Source of the DNA: Anaerotignum lactatifermentans
Lineage (GTDB): Bacteria > Bacillota > Clostridia > Lachnospirales > Anaerotignaceae
Direction of reading: 5' to 3'
Length of the DNA stretch: 64,000 nucleotides
NCBI RefSeq assembly: GCF_016902535.1
Contig: NZ_JACSNY010000004.1
Location: 1 to 64,000, forward strand
Position numbers and translations under genes: made by a program. The notes under the pieces were generated by a model that worked only from the letters and a program-made list of their open reading frames with translations, made no database searches and was not told the DNA's origin. Positions 7,592-16,043 of this stretch are shown in pieces (positions within the stretch are counted from its first letter, which is position 1; every line of letters starts with the position of its first letter).

Positions 7592-9592
7592 ATGAAGAAC
7601 AATTACCCGCACTTGTTCCAGCCCTATACCATTAGAAATATGACTGTGAAAAACCGTATTGTCATGATGCCTATGGGCAGTGACCTGGCAGGTCATAACG
7701 GGCAGATGAGTGACGAGCATATCAAGTATTATGAACAGCGTGCCAGAGGCGGCGTTGGACTGATCCTGGTGGAAAATATCTGTGTAACCTTCCCGCAGGG
7801 CTCCAATGGTGCTACCCAGCTGCGAATCGACCATGACTGTTATATTCCCAGACTGTATACTCTGGCGGAAGTTTGCCACAGACATGGTTCCTGCGTAGGT
7901 ATCCAGCTGAACCATGCAGGTGCGTCCGCCATGAGCAGCCGTACAGGTATGCAGCCCGTATCCGCTTCCAATATTCCTTCTAAGGAAGGCGGCGAAATCC
8001 CCAGAAAGCTGACAAAGGTAGAATTGTTCAGTATTGCTCAGGACTATGGCGTAGCGGCGCAGCGTGCAGTAAACGCGGGCTTTGACCTGGTAGAGATCCA
8101 TGCAGGTCATTCCTATCTGATCAGCCAGTTCCTGTCTCCTCTGATGAATGACCGTACAGACGAATTTGGCGGTTCCGTAGAGAACAGAGCGCGCTTCTGC
8201 CGTCTGGTCATTGATGAAGTACGAAAAGCCGTTGGCCCTAAGGTACCTATTTCCCTGCGTCTGAGTGTGGACGAGCTGGTGGAAGGCGGCAATACGCTGG
8301 AAGATTGTCTGGAATATCTGGAATACCTCAGTGATGAGGTGGATCTGTTCAATACTTCCGCCGGTCTGAACCAGAGCATCCAGTACCAGATCGATGCCAA
8401 CTATCTGAAAGACGGCTGGAGATCCTATATGGCGAAGGCTGTTCGTGACAAATTCAACAAACCCACCATTGCCATGGGCAATATTCGTGATCCTAAGATT
8501 GCCGATGATATTATTGCCAGAGGCGATGCTGATTTCATCGGTCTGGGCCGTGGCCTGATTGCAGACCCCGATTGGTGTGTAAAAGCAAGATATGGTGATG
8601 TATCTGATATCCGTAAATGTATTTCCTGCAACATTGGCTGTGTAGGCAACCGTATCGGCGGCAACAAACCCATTCGCTGCTCTGTCAATCCGGATGTGGT
8701 ATACGGCGAACAGTACAAGAAAACAAAAGTTACGAAGCCTTGCAGCGTAGTTGTCGTAGGCGGCGGTACAGCCGGTCTGGAAGCAGCCTGCACCGCTGCG
8801 GAAGTAGGCTGTAATGTTACTCTGCTGGAAAAGGAAGCAGAAGTAGGCGGCCTGTCTGTTCAGATTTCCAAGATTCCCGCGAAAACAAGACTGGGCGATT
8901 TCCCCAGATATCTGAAACATCGCGCCAGCAAGCTGGATCATCTGAATATCGTAACAGATACAGAGGCAACAGTAGAAAAAATCAGATGCTATAAGCCGGA
9001 TCTGGTAATCAACGCAACTGGTTCCGTTCCTCTTTTGCCTCCCATTGAAGGTCTTCATGAAAACCTGAATAACCCCAACGCAAAAGTATATTCCATCAAG
9101 GATATGATTGAGAATCTGGGTCATTATCCTGAAGATCTGACTGGAAAGAAGGTCGCTGTGGTAGGCGGCGGCGCCGTAGGTCTGGACGTTATGGAATTCT
9201 TCGCGCCCAGAGGTGCGGAAGTGACAATCATCGAAATGATGGGTGTCATTGGCAATGGTTTGGATGCCTCCACGTCTTCCAGCATGAATGAGTGTATGAA
9301 CAAGCATCATGTACGTAAAATGGTTCATACTGCTCTGACTAAGGTCAACGCGGATTCCTTTGAGGTAAAATATGGCGAAACAGAAGAAACCATTCCCTTT
9401 GACTATGGCTTTGTCTGCCTGGGCATGAAGGCTTATGCGTCTATTTGGGATGAAATCCAGCAGGCATTTGACGGCGAGGACGTAGAAGTGCTGAACATCG
9501 GCGATTCCGTTCGCGCCAGAAGAATCATTGACGGTGTAGACGCCGGGCGTCATCTGGTGCTGAGCACACTGGATCGGCTGGGCTTCCGTTAA
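7592..9592 (+). CDS. Second old-yellow-enzyme family FMN/FAD/4Fe-4S reductase
   Basis: This 666-residue paralogue of the 1668 reductase shares the layout: FMN barrel, CX2CX3CX12C cluster (C343, C346, C350, C363), FAD motif VVGGGTAGLEAAC and NAD motif VVGGGAVGLDVMEF. The barrel signature reads HAGHSYLISQFLSP, with Ser where Gly is usual in HGYL. Its length fits clostridial 2-enoate reductase and the BaiCD/BaiH group. It is a single-gene unit with a likely LysR-controlled promoter and its own terminator. Its position between two quinate/shikimate units suggests reduction of a ring C=C in that pathway. An unsaturated carboxylate or enone is the family's typical substrate; the true one is not shown. 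Confidence 0.85.
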   Translation: MKNNYPHLFQPYTIRNMTVKNRIVMMPMGSDLAGHNGQMSDEHIKYYEQRARGGVGLILVENICVTFPQGSNGATQLRIDHDCYIPRLYTLAEVCHRHGSCVGIQLNHAGASAMSSRTGMQPVSASNIPSKEGGEIPRKLTKVELFSIAQDYGVAAQRAVNAGFDLVEIHAGHSYLISQFLSPLMNDRTDEFGGSVENRARFCRLVIDEVRKAVGPKVPISLRLSVDELVEGGNTLEDCLEYLEYLSDEVDLFNTSAGLNQSIQYQIDANYLKDGWRSYMAKAVRDKFNKPTIAMGNIRDPKIADDIIARGDADFIGLGRGLIADPDWCVKARYGDVSDIRKCISCNIGCVGNRIGGNKPIRCSVNPDVVYGEQYKKTKVTKPCSVVVVGGGTAGLEAACTAAEVGCNVTLLEKEAEVGGLSVQISKIPAKTRLGDFPRYLKHRASKLDHLNIVTDTEATVEKIRCYKPDLVINATGSVPLLPPIEGLHENLNNPNAKVYSIKDMIENLGHYPEDLTGKKVAVVGGGAVGLDVMEFFAPRGAEVTIIEMMGVIGNGLDASTSSSMNECMNKHHVRKMVHTALTKVNADSFEVKYGETEETIPFDYGFVCLGMKAYASIWDEIQQAFDGEDVEVLNIGDSVRARRIIDGVDAGRHLVLSTLDRLGFR

Positions 9593-9697
9593 GAATAAAC
9601 TCCTGTAAAAACTCTGTGAAAAAATAGTGGAAAATCATAAAGGCTTTCCTTGGCTGTCCTCCCGACAGATCATAAAAATATAGTTTAAACAAGGAAA

Positions 9698-9752
9698 CAA
9701 AAAAACAACAGATGCGGAACCTTCCCCAGGGAAACGCATCTGTTGTTTTTTT
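9698..9752. terminator. Bidirectional terminator
   Basis: AACAACAGATGCG / CGCATCTGTTGTT with an 18-nt loop, flanked by an A-run on the left and a T-run on the right. It can serve the reductase gene on + and the convergent LysR gene on -. Confidence 0.9.
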
Positions 9753-9765
9753 CTGTTATAAAACT

Positions 9766-9800
9766 GCCTTCATATTGTATCCTGCATACAATATGGAGGC
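9766..9800. other. Near-perfect 15-bp palindrome in the 315-nt convergent gap
   Basis: GCCTTCATATTGTAT and ATACAATATGGAGGC flank a CCTGC loop; the only non-Watson-Crick pair is one T-G. No T-run follows on either strand, so its use as a terminator is doubtful. The rest of the 9593-9907 gap holds only the terminator at 9698 and A/T-rich DNA. Confidence 0.6.
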
Positions 9801-9907
9801 GTAGAGTGTGAAAATTATGTTTTTTTCGGGAAAATTCACCATAAATCTTTTTTTTTAATCAATAAATTTCTTACATTACCAGGTGTTTTTGCCCATTTTT
9901 TGCCCGT

Positions 9908-10789
9908 TTACTTTGGATAGTTTTCCAGGACAAATTTCCGGAAATCCTGCACCACAGGAGACAGGTATTTATTCTTTAAAGTGGCCATATGGAAACTGCG
10001 TTCCCAGGAAGGGGAGGAGATCTGAATGATTTTTACATTCAAACGCAGCAGCTGTTCCATGTAAGGCACAACGGCGATACCAAAGCCTTTGGACACCAGA
10101 CCGGCAATAACCTCATCCTCCTCAACTTCATAGGCGATGATAGGCTTTTTGTCAATCTTGCGGAAAAGCTTGTCAATAATGGAACGAAGGCCGGAGCCCT
10201 TGGTGAAATAAACCTGAGGATAGGGCAGTGTTTCCTCCAGATTGATGCTGTGGCGGTTGGAAAGAGGGTGATTTCTGGGGACGATCAGTACCAGATCCTG
10301 CTTTTCTACAGGAACAAAGTCGACTTCTGTCTCTTCATCAAACTTGGTGCAGAAGACCATATCGTATTTTTCCTGCTTCAGACCCTCCAAAAGACCGCTG
10401 GTAATGCCGGTATAGAACTCAAACTGTATGGATTTATTGGGTTTTGTTGCCAGAAAAGCGGCGGCTACCTCCGGCACAAAGGCGGTGCCCAATGTACGCA
10501 GAAAGCCCAGTTTGATGACGCCTTCGCCCAGGGAAACCTTCTGCATTGTGGCAACACCGTCATCCAGTATGGCCAGGGAACGCTGCACATAATCCAGGAA
10601 CTGACGGCCTTCCTTAGTCAGAACAGAGGAACGGGACTGACGGTCAAAGAGGTTGACTCCCAGTTCCGACTCCAGCTGAGAAATGGCATGGCTCAGGCTG
10701 GGCTGGGTAATGCAAAGCTTTTCGGAAGCCTTGCGGAAGTGCTGCATTTCTGCAAGGACCACAAAATAGCGCAGATGACATAGATTCAT
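9908..10789 (-). CDS. LysR-type regulator of the quinate/shikimate island
   Basis: The 293-residue protein starts MNLCHLRYFVVLAEMQHFRKASEKL, with a LysR winged helix-turn-helix at residues 1-60 (ITQPSLSHAISQLE) and a substrate-binding effector domain from about 90. ATG 10789 is chosen because it follows an AAAGGTG ribosome site; a TTG nine codons upstream lacks one. It is transcribed away from the chorismate mutase-shikimate kinase gene and shares a 187-nt control region with it. The promoter overlaps a TTGTC-N8-GACAA dyad, the normal arrangement for LysR autoregulation and activation of the divergent operon. In Listeria a LysR protein (QuiR) answers to shikimate in a comparable gene set; the same ligand here is inference. 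Confidence 0.85.
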   Translation of the reverse strand: MNLCHLRYFVVLAEMQHFRKASEKLCITQPSLSHAISQLESELGVNLFDRQSRSSVLTKEGRQFLDYVQRSLAILDDGVATMQKVSLGEGVIKLGFLRTLGTAFVPEVAAAFLATKPNKSIQFEFYTGITSGLLEGLKQEKYDMVFCTKFDEETEVDFVPVEKQDLVLIVPRNHPLSNRHSINLEETLPYPQVYFTKGSGLRSIIDKLFRKIDKKPIIAYEVEEDEVIAGLVSKGFGIAVVPYMEQLLRLNVKIIQISSPSWERSFHMATLKNKYLSPVVQDFRKFVLENYPK

Positions 10790-10831
10790 TTTCTCACACC
10801 TTTCAGACTTTCCCAAAGATTTCTTTTTTCC

Positions 10832-10911
10832 AGTATACTATACAAGATAAAAATTGTCTATTAAAAGACAAAAACAATCAATTAGTATTTATCAAAAAAA
10901 CGGCGTATACT
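10832..10911. promoter_or_regulatory. Divergent promoters with LysR-type operator
   Basis: On -, the LysR promoter reads TAGACA, a 17-nt spacer, TATACT (plus-strand 10855-10860 and 10832-10837). On +, TATACT at 10906-10911 has only a weak TTAGTA -35 (10882-10887), which fits an activated promoter. The dyad TTGTCTATTAAAAGACAA (10854-10871) covers the LysR -35. Its TCTATT begins 49 nt before the + strand -10. Confidence 0.6.
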
Positions 10912-10976
10912 GAGGGAGCAAAAGGGGAAATCGGCTTGACCGGAAGAAAGAAATCTACCTATGAGGGGGGAAAGAA

Positions 10977-11780
10977 ATGGAACAACAGCATGATGCACTG
11001 GAGCAGATGCGGGAAACCATCGCACAGTGTGACGCCGCCATTACAGAGGCGCTGAAAACAAGAATGGCCTGTATCGAACAGATCATCCAATACAAAAGGG
11101 AAAACGGTGTGCCGATCCTACAGCCGGAACAGGAAAAGAAACAGCTGGATGTAGTGAAGCACAGTACAAAGGATTCCGTATTCCGTCACGAGATTATCCA
11201 TATCTTTGAGGGGATTATCGAAAACAGCAAGCGAATTCAGGCAAAGACGCTGTTTGAGAAAAATATTCTGCTCATTGGCTTTATGGGTGCCGGAAAAACA
11301 ACAGTTTCCGCCTGCCTGGGCAATCTTCTGGCCATGGAGGTCATGGAGATGGATGCTTATATCCAGAAAAAAGAAGGCATGTCTATCAAGGACATCTTTG
11401 CTGTTCACGGCGAGGAATACTTCCGTAACTGCGAAAGCAATACACTGATCTCTCTGCAGGAGAGAAGACACGTTGTGGTTTCCTGCGGCGGCGGGGTGCC
11501 CCTGAGAGAAAAAAATGTCGAACTGATGAAGAAAAGCGGTTATGTTGTATGGCTGACCGCAACACCGGAAGCCATCTTTGACAGAGTCAAGGACAGCACG
11601 GAACGTCCGCTGCTCAATGGCAATATGCGGGTAGACTTCATTCAGGATCTGATGGAAAGCCGCAGAGAAAAATATGAAGCGGCTGCGGACATCAAGATCG
11701 ATACGACAAACAAAGACATTGTTGAGATCTGCGAGGAATTGCTGCAGAAGCTTTCCGCGCTGGAAAAGAATAAACATTAA
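10977..11780 (+). CDS. Chorismate mutase-shikimate kinase fusion
   Basis: The 267-residue protein has two domains. Residues 1-90 form an AroQ-type chorismate mutase helix bundle (MRETIAQCDAAITEALKTRMACIEQI...YKRENGVPI). Residues 96-267 form a shikimate kinase with the Walker A GFMGAGKTT (101-109), the EMDAYI and FRNCES substrate motifs, and SCGGGVPL. It would make shikimate 3-phosphate and also convert chorismate to prephenate, two non-adjacent steps of aromatic amino acid synthesis. It heads a four-gene operon (gaps 15-30 nt) with catabolic-looking genes. Another shikimate kinase, fused to AroE, lies at 29874. So this copy may be dedicated to scavenged shikimate. The ribosome site GAGGGGGGAAAGAA precedes the ATG. 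Confidence 0.9.
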   Translation: MEQQHDALEQMRETIAQCDAAITEALKTRMACIEQIIQYKRENGVPILQPEQEKKQLDVVKHSTKDSVFRHEIIHIFEGIIENSKRIQAKTLFEKNILLIGFMGAGKTTVSACLGNLLAMEVMEMDAYIQKKEGMSIKDIFAVHGEEYFRNCESNTLISLQERRHVVVSCGGGVPLREKNVELMKKSGYVVWLTATPEAIFDRVKDSTERPLLNGNMRVDFIQDLMESRREKYEAAADIKIDTTNKDIVEICEELLQKLSALEKNKH

Positions 11781-11803
11781 GCAGATATAAGGAGGAAAAA
11801 ATT

Positions 11804-12652
11804 ATGTCTAAACAGTTCCCTATCACCGTAAGTTCCTGGACACTGGGCGATCAGTGCACATTCGAGGAAAGAGTAAAGGCTGCCAAAGAAGCTGGCTTCG
11901 AAGGTATCGGCCTGCGTGCGGAAACTTATGTAGACGCTTTGAACGAAGGCCTGTATGATGAAGACATTCTGGCAATCCTGAGAAAATACGATATGAAGGT
12001 AACAGAAGTAGAATACATCGTACAGTGGGCTGACGACGTTCGTTCCTATGAACAGAAATACAAAGAACAGATGTGCTTCCATATGTGCGCTCTGTTCGGC
12101 GTAAACCACATCAACTGCGGTCTGATGGAAAACTACTCCGTAGAACATACAGCACAGAAACTGAAAGAACTGTGCCACAGAGCAGGCAAATACACCATCG
12201 GTGTAGAACCCATGCCTTACAGCGGTCTGCCCGATATCAAAAAAGCATGGGCAGTTGTAAAAGAAAGCGGCTGCGACAACGCAAAACTGATCCTGGATAC
12301 ATGGCACTGGGTAAGAGCAAACCAGCCTAACGACATCAGTCTGCTGGAAGGTATCCCCGCAGAAAAGATCGTTTCCATCCAGATCAACGACGTACACGAC
12401 AGAGCTTATGCAAAATCTATCCTGCGTGACGAATCCATGCACGACAGACTGGCACCCGGCACAGGCTATGGCGATACAGCTGGCTTCTGCCGTATGCTGA
12501 AAGAAAAAGGCGTAGAACCCAAGGCTCTGGGTGTAGAAGTAATCAGCGACGCAATCCTGGCAAAAGGTGTTGCGGAAGCAGCAAAATACAACTTCGAAAA
12601 CACAGTAAAGGTTCTGGAAGCAGCTTGGCCCGAAGCTCTGCCTGAAAAATAA
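11804..12652 (+). CDS. Sugar-phosphate isomerase/epimerase-fold protein, candidate 3-dehydroshikimate dehydratase
   Basis: The 282-residue AP-endonuclease-2-type TIM barrel has likely metal ligands in GVEPMPY (Glu), LILDTWHW (Asp), SIQINDV (Gln) and GVEVISD (Glu). Single-domain 3-dehydroshikimate dehydratases of the AsbF/QuiC type share this fold, size and the Glu/Asp/His-or-Gln/Glu set, and turn 3-dehydroshikimate into protocatechuate. The neighbours (shikimate kinase fusion and YdiB-type dehydrogenase) support that role. Sugar isomerases and inosose dehydratases have the same fold, so the reaction is inferred. Codon use is heavily biased to CTG, GAA, GTA and GGC, like other highly expressed genes in this window. 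Confidence 0.7.
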   Translation: MSKQFPITVSSWTLGDQCTFEERVKAAKEAGFEGIGLRAETYVDALNEGLYDEDILAILRKYDMKVTEVEYIVQWADDVRSYEQKYKEQMCFHMCALFGVNHINCGLMENYSVEHTAQKLKELCHRAGKYTIGVEPMPYSGLPDIKKAWAVVKESGCDNAKLILDTWHWVRANQPNDISLLEGIPAEKIVSIQINDVHDRAYAKSILRDESMHDRLAPGTGYGDTAGFCRMLKEKGVEPKALGVEVISDAILAKGVAEAAKYNFENTVKVLEAAWPEALPEK

Positions 12653-12667
12653 GAGGAGGCGGCTCTC

Positions 12668-12955
12668 GTGATCATGTTGATTGCAAAAAACACGGTGAAA
12701 CAGGGAAAGCAGCAGGAATTTGTTGCGCTGGCAAAGGAAATGATCGCCAAAACAAGACAGGAAGCCGGATGCGTATATTATGATCTGGTTTCCGACCAGA
12801 ACGACGATCAGATCTACTACTTTATCGAGAACTATGCGGATGAAGCGGCAGTAGCGGCACATCGCGCGTCGGAATATTTCCAGACCATCGTGCCCCAACT
12901 GGCGGAGCTGCGCGTAAAGCCCTCCGAGGTCAGCACCTGCACCGTAGTAGAATAA
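12668..12955 (+). CDS. ABM-fold (YgiN-like) small protein
   Basis: The 95-residue protein starts at GTG 12668 after GAGGAGG. It has the antibiotic biosynthesis monooxygenase fold pattern: a first strand MLIAKNTVKQGK, then MIAKTRQEAGCVYYDLVSD and YYFIENYADEAAVAAHRAS. Family members are cofactor-free dimers such as quinol monooxygenase YgiN, or are of unknown role. Downstream of a presumed protocatechuate-forming enzyme it could handle a catechol or quinone. An oxygenase is hard to reconcile with the anaerobic character of the other genes, so a binding or isomerase function is equally possible. Confidence 0.75.
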   Translation: MIMLIAKNTVKQGKQQEFVALAKEMIAKTRQEAGCVYYDLVSDQNDDQIYYFIENYADEAAVAAHRASEYFQTIVPQLAELRVKPSEVSTCTVVE

Positions 12956-12985
12956 AAAAAGATTACATAAGGAGGTCATCACATC

Positions 12986-13858
12986 ATGGAAAGAAGAATT
13001 AGCGGCAGAACAGGTATGTTTTGTTTGATCGGTACACCCGTAGGCCATTCCGGCTCTCCGGCAATGTATAACTACAGCTTCCAGAACAAGGGTCTGGACT
13101 ATGCTTACCTGGCATACGATATCCCTCTGGAAAAAACAGAAGAAGCAGTTCAGGCGCTGCGTGTGCTGGGTTGCAAGGGCTTTAATGTAACAATGCCCTG
13201 CAAAACAAAGGTAGCAGAACTGGTTGACGAGCTGTCCGACGCAGCAAAACTGATCGGTGCCTGCAACACAGTTGTTGTGAAAGATGGAAAACTTTACGGC
13301 AACAATACAGATGGTATGGGCTTCGTTAGAAACCTGAAAGAAAACGGCGTAGACGTAAAAGGCAAAAAAATGACCATTATGGGTGCCGGCGGCGCTGCGA
13401 CCGCTGTACAGGTACAGTCCGCTCTGGACGGTGCTGTAAAGATTTCCATTTTCAATAGAGATGACGAATTCTACGCAAACGCAGAACGCACAAAAGCAAA
13501 AATCAAAGAAATGCTGCCTGAATGCGATGTAAACGTATACCACCTGGAAGACACAGAGAAACTGTACGCTGAAATCAAAGACAGCGATATCCTGGTAAAC
13601 GCTACAAAAGTAGGGATGAAGCCTCTGGATGAACAGTCTCTGGTAGAGGACAAATCCGTATTCCGTCCCGACCTGGTAGTTGCAGACGTTGTTTACAATC
13701 CTAAGGAAACAAAATTTGTGAAAGAAGCAAAAGAAGCTGGCTGCAAAGTAGCTGTTGGCGGCATCGGCATGCTGCTGTGGCAGGGTGCGGCTGCATTCAA
13801 GCTGTTCACAGGCGAAGATATGCCCACAGACGAAGTTTATGAGCTGTTCTTCAAATAA
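12986..13858 (+). CDS. YdiB-type quinate/shikimate dehydrogenase
   Basis: The 290-residue enzyme keeps all canonical motifs: HSGSPAMYN, NVTMPCK (catalytic Lys), GACNTV, NNTDGMGF (catalytic Asp), GAGGAATA and GMLLWQGA. The NRDDEFY segment after the dinucleotide fold matches YdiB, in which Asp at this point favours NAD(H). It oxidises shikimate or quinate to the 3-dehydro forms. It is last in the mutase-kinase / dehydratase / ABM operon and carries a GGAGG site. It is clearly related to the 3667 copy (same MERRISGRTG/MEKRISGHTG start) and so is a duplicate within one island. This copy is the better candidate for true shikimate/quinate dehydrogenase activity. Confidence 0.9.
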   Translation: MERRISGRTGMFCLIGTPVGHSGSPAMYNYSFQNKGLDYAYLAYDIPLEKTEEAVQALRVLGCKGFNVTMPCKTKVAELVDELSDAAKLIGACNTVVVKDGKLYGNNTDGMGFVRNLKENGVDVKGKKMTIMGAGGAATAVQVQSALDGAVKISIFNRDDEFYANAERTKAKIKEMLPECDVNVYHLEDTEKLYAEIKDSDILVNATKVGMKPLDEQSLVEDKSVFRPDLVVADVVYNPKETKFVKEAKEAGCKVAVGGIGMLLWQGAAAFKLFTGEDMPTDEVYELFFK

Positions 13859-13907
13859 TTTGTAAATGCTTTACTATGCCTTGTTAAATTGATTATGATT
13901 ACCCTCG

Positions 13908-13945
13908 AAACCGGCTGTCATAGAGATATGACCGCCGGTTTTTTT
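13908..13945 (+). terminator. Rho-independent terminator
   Basis: AAACCGGCTGTCAT / ATGACCGCCGGTTT with one mismatch, followed by T's. It ends the second quinate/shikimate operon. Confidence 0.9.
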
Positions 13946-14014
13946 GTAAAATGTTGCCTGCGCAACGCATTTTGGACAAAATCTATGGTATCCTGAATGC
14001 AGAGGTGATTGCAA

Positions 14015-14512
14015 ATGAGAAGAAAAGACAGAGAAATGGATCAGCAGTTTGCTTATGGGGTATTGGACCGGGCACCCTACGCCACCATCAGCATGGTCCG
14101 TCCGGATGGCTCCGCCTATGGAATTCCCATTTCTATTGTGCGGGAAGAGGATCATTTTTATTTTCATTCCGCTATGGAAGGAGAAAAAATCGACAGCCTG
14201 GTGGCCCGGCCGGAGATCTGTGTCAGCGCTGTCAGCCGATGCCGTCCTGTCAAGGATCGTTTTACCATGGAATACGAATCGGCGGTGATTTTTGGAAAAG
14301 CGGTTATGGTAGAAGATGATGAGGAAAAGGTCCATGGCCTCCGTCTGCTGTGCCAGAGATTTTGTCCGGAAAATATGGCGGAATTTGATGTATCTATTGC
14401 CCGCAGTCTGAAACGGACGGCAGTGATCCGTGTGGATATTTCCTCGGTAACGGGAAAACGGAAGAAATACGACAAAGAGGGCAAGGAAATGAAATGGGGC
14501 AGAATGGAGTAA
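14015..14512 (+). CDS. Pyridoxamine 5'-phosphate oxidase-like flavin-binding protein
   Basis: The 165-residue protein has the split-barrel fold: LDRAPYATISMVRPDGSAYGIPISI, then FYFHSAMEGEKIDSL and the VSAVSRCRPVKDRFTMEYESAVIFGKA stretch. This is typical of the NimA/PNPOx-like group that binds FMN, F420 or haem. ATG 14015 has GAGGTG upstream. It is followed by a Crp/Fnr regulator and an HD protein on the same strand, so the three may form a unit. Substrate unknown; nitroimidazole reductase-like and general flavin reductase roles are both possible. Confidence 0.75.
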   Translation: MRRKDREMDQQFAYGVLDRAPYATISMVRPDGSAYGIPISIVREEDHFYFHSAMEGEKIDSLVARPEICVSAVSRCRPVKDRFTMEYESAVIFGKAVMVEDDEEKVHGLRLLCQRFCPENMAEFDVSIARSLKRTAVIRVDISSVTGKRKKYDKEGKEMKWGRME

Positions 14513-14567
14513 CGAAATCACCTGACAGATGATTTTTCAGCACGGCATAGGGGAAGGAGGGACGTCA

Positions 14568-15260
14568 ATGGAGCGGATGGAACGAATCGGAACATATCCG
14601 TTATTTCAAAATATTAAAGCGGAAGGGTTGGAGGAGATGCTTCAATGCGTCCATGTGCGATACAGGAGCTTCCCCAAAGACAGTTTTTTGGCTCTGGCAG
14701 AGGAGGAGATCCACTATGTGGGTGTTATCTGCAAGGGCAGTGTGCGTATGGTTCGGGAGGATGATTGGGGGAATCAGATCCTGCTGGTACATATGGGAGA
14801 GGGAGAACTTTTTGGGGAAACCTTCGTGTGCAGTGCTTCCTTTGCGTCCAAAGTCTCTTTTGTGACAGCGGAGGAAACGGAGATTTTGTTTTTGGATTAT
14901 GACAGGGTCATGCATACCTGTTCTCTTACCTGCCGTCATCATCATCGGCTCATAGAGAATATGCTTCGCTGTATTGCCGAGAAGAATATACAGCTTATGG
15001 AAAAGATTGAGGTGATCTCCCAGAGAAGCCTGCGGGACAAGCTGATGACCTATCTGTCTTTAGAGTCGCAGCGACAGGGCAGGTCTGTCTTTTCTGTGCC
15101 GCTGAGCCGGGTGGAAATGGCCGAATATTTATGTGCCGACCGCAGCGCGGTGTCCAGAGAGCTTGCCAGTATGCAGGCGGACGGTCTGATTTCCTTTGAA
15201 AAAAATATCTTCTGCATTCTGGGAAAAGAAAATGGGAACAGGGACAGAAAGCGCCGGTGA
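14568..15260 (+). CDS. Crp/Fnr-family transcription regulator
   Basis: The 230-residue protein has an N-terminal cyclic-nucleotide-binding fold (GVICKGSVRMVREDDWGNQILLVHMGEGELFGE) and a C-terminal winged helix (VEMAEYLCADRSAVSRELASMQADGLI). No N-terminal cysteine cluster of the Fnr type is present. Scattered cysteines (three between residues 90 and 135) could be redox-active but form no known motif. ATG 14568 follows GGAAGGAGGG. Close spacing to the PNPOx-like gene upstream suggests it controls or is co-expressed with it. Confidence 0.85.
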   Translation: MERMERIGTYPLFQNIKAEGLEEMLQCVHVRYRSFPKDSFLALAEEEIHYVGVICKGSVRMVREDDWGNQILLVHMGEGELFGETFVCSASFASKVSFVTAEETEILFLDYDRVMHTCSLTCRHHHRLIENMLRCIAEKNIQLMEKIEVISQRSLRDKLMTYLSLESQRQGRSVFSVPLSRVEMAEYLCADRSAVSRELASMQADGLISFEKNIFCILGKENGNRDRKRR

Positions 15261-15312
15261 GAGAGAGGAAGATTGTGGCAGTGAACGCGAATCAGAAAGA
15301 AGGAAAAAGATC

Positions 15313-15822
15313 ATGAAGGATAAGGAACGAATGATTGAGGAATTGACAGAACGTATGATGCGCTTCGATCAGGGGGACAGCAAGCAGATCCAGCATTTTT
15401 TGAAGGTACATCGTCTGGCTGCCATAATCTGTGAAAAAGAAGGCATCGACGAAAAGACAAGGTTTCTGACGGAGTGTGCCGCATTGGTCCATGATATCGG
15501 GATACTTCCGGCAAGAAAGCGTTATGGCTGCTCCAGCGGGAGGCTGCAGGAACTGGAAGGCCCCGCCTATGCCCGTAAGATGCTGAAAGAAATGGGATTG
15601 GCGGCGGAGATGGTCGATAGGATCTGTTATCTGGTGGCTCATCACCATACCTATGACCAGATGCAGGGCATAGATTATCATATTCTGGTGGAGGCAGATT
15701 TTCTGGTGAATTTTTACGAAGATGAGATGGATGTCAGCCTTCGGGAAAAGATGGTAGCGGATTACTTCTATACGGCGGCGGGACGGGAACTGTATCGCTG
15801 GATGTACGCGCCGGAGAGCTAA
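15313..15822 (+). CDS. HD-domain hydrolase
   Basis: The 169-residue protein has an HD metal-binding pattern: HFLKVHRLAAIICE, then CAALVHDIGI, AHHHTYD and VEADFLVNFYED. This is the H...HD...D set of small phosphohydrolases. The start is set at ATG 15313 with an AAGGAAAAAGATC site; the open frame extends upstream, but that part has charged low-complexity sequence and overlaps the regulator gene. The substrate is unknown, with nucleotides the most common for the fold. Confidence 0.75.
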   Translation: MKDKERMIEELTERMMRFDQGDSKQIQHFLKVHRLAAIICEKEGIDEKTRFLTECAALVHDIGILPARKRYGCSSGRLQELEGPAYARKMLKEMGLAAEMVDRICYLVAHHHTYDQMQGIDYHILVEADFLVNFYEDEMDVSLREKMVADYFYTAAGRELYRWMYAPES

Positions 15823-15898
15823 AAAAATGATGTTGAATAAGGGTACAAGAGGAGATGGTTTTCTTTTTGGAAGGAAAATCTACTATAATGTAGAAGGA

Positions 15899-15925
15899 AG
15901 GACAGCATAGCCATGCTGTCTTTTT
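15899..15925 (+). terminator. Rho-independent terminator
   Basis: GACAGCAT / ATGCTGTC with a 4-nt loop and five T. It closes the preceding group of genes. Confidence 0.85.
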
Positions 15926-15966
15926 CTGCTTTTCTCAAAAAGACAGTTCAGATCGGTGTAAATCCC

Positions 15967-15995
15967 TTGCGTGTCAAATTTTGCGGCGTTATAAT
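15967..15995 (+). promoter_or_regulatory. Promoter of the surface-protein operon
   Basis: TTGCGT, a 17-nt spacer and TATAAT (15990-15995), 49 nt before the start codon. Confidence 0.55.
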
Positions 15996-16043
15996 CAATA
16001 GTATGAAAAAAAGCAGTTTCAAAAGATAAAGGGGTTGGAAGTA

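Noticed and set aside
15884-15925. TATAAT followed closely by a terminator hairpin, suggesting a tiny RNA
   Set aside because: No -35 at the right distance and the product would be about 30 nt; the hairpin is explained as the terminator of the preceding genes.
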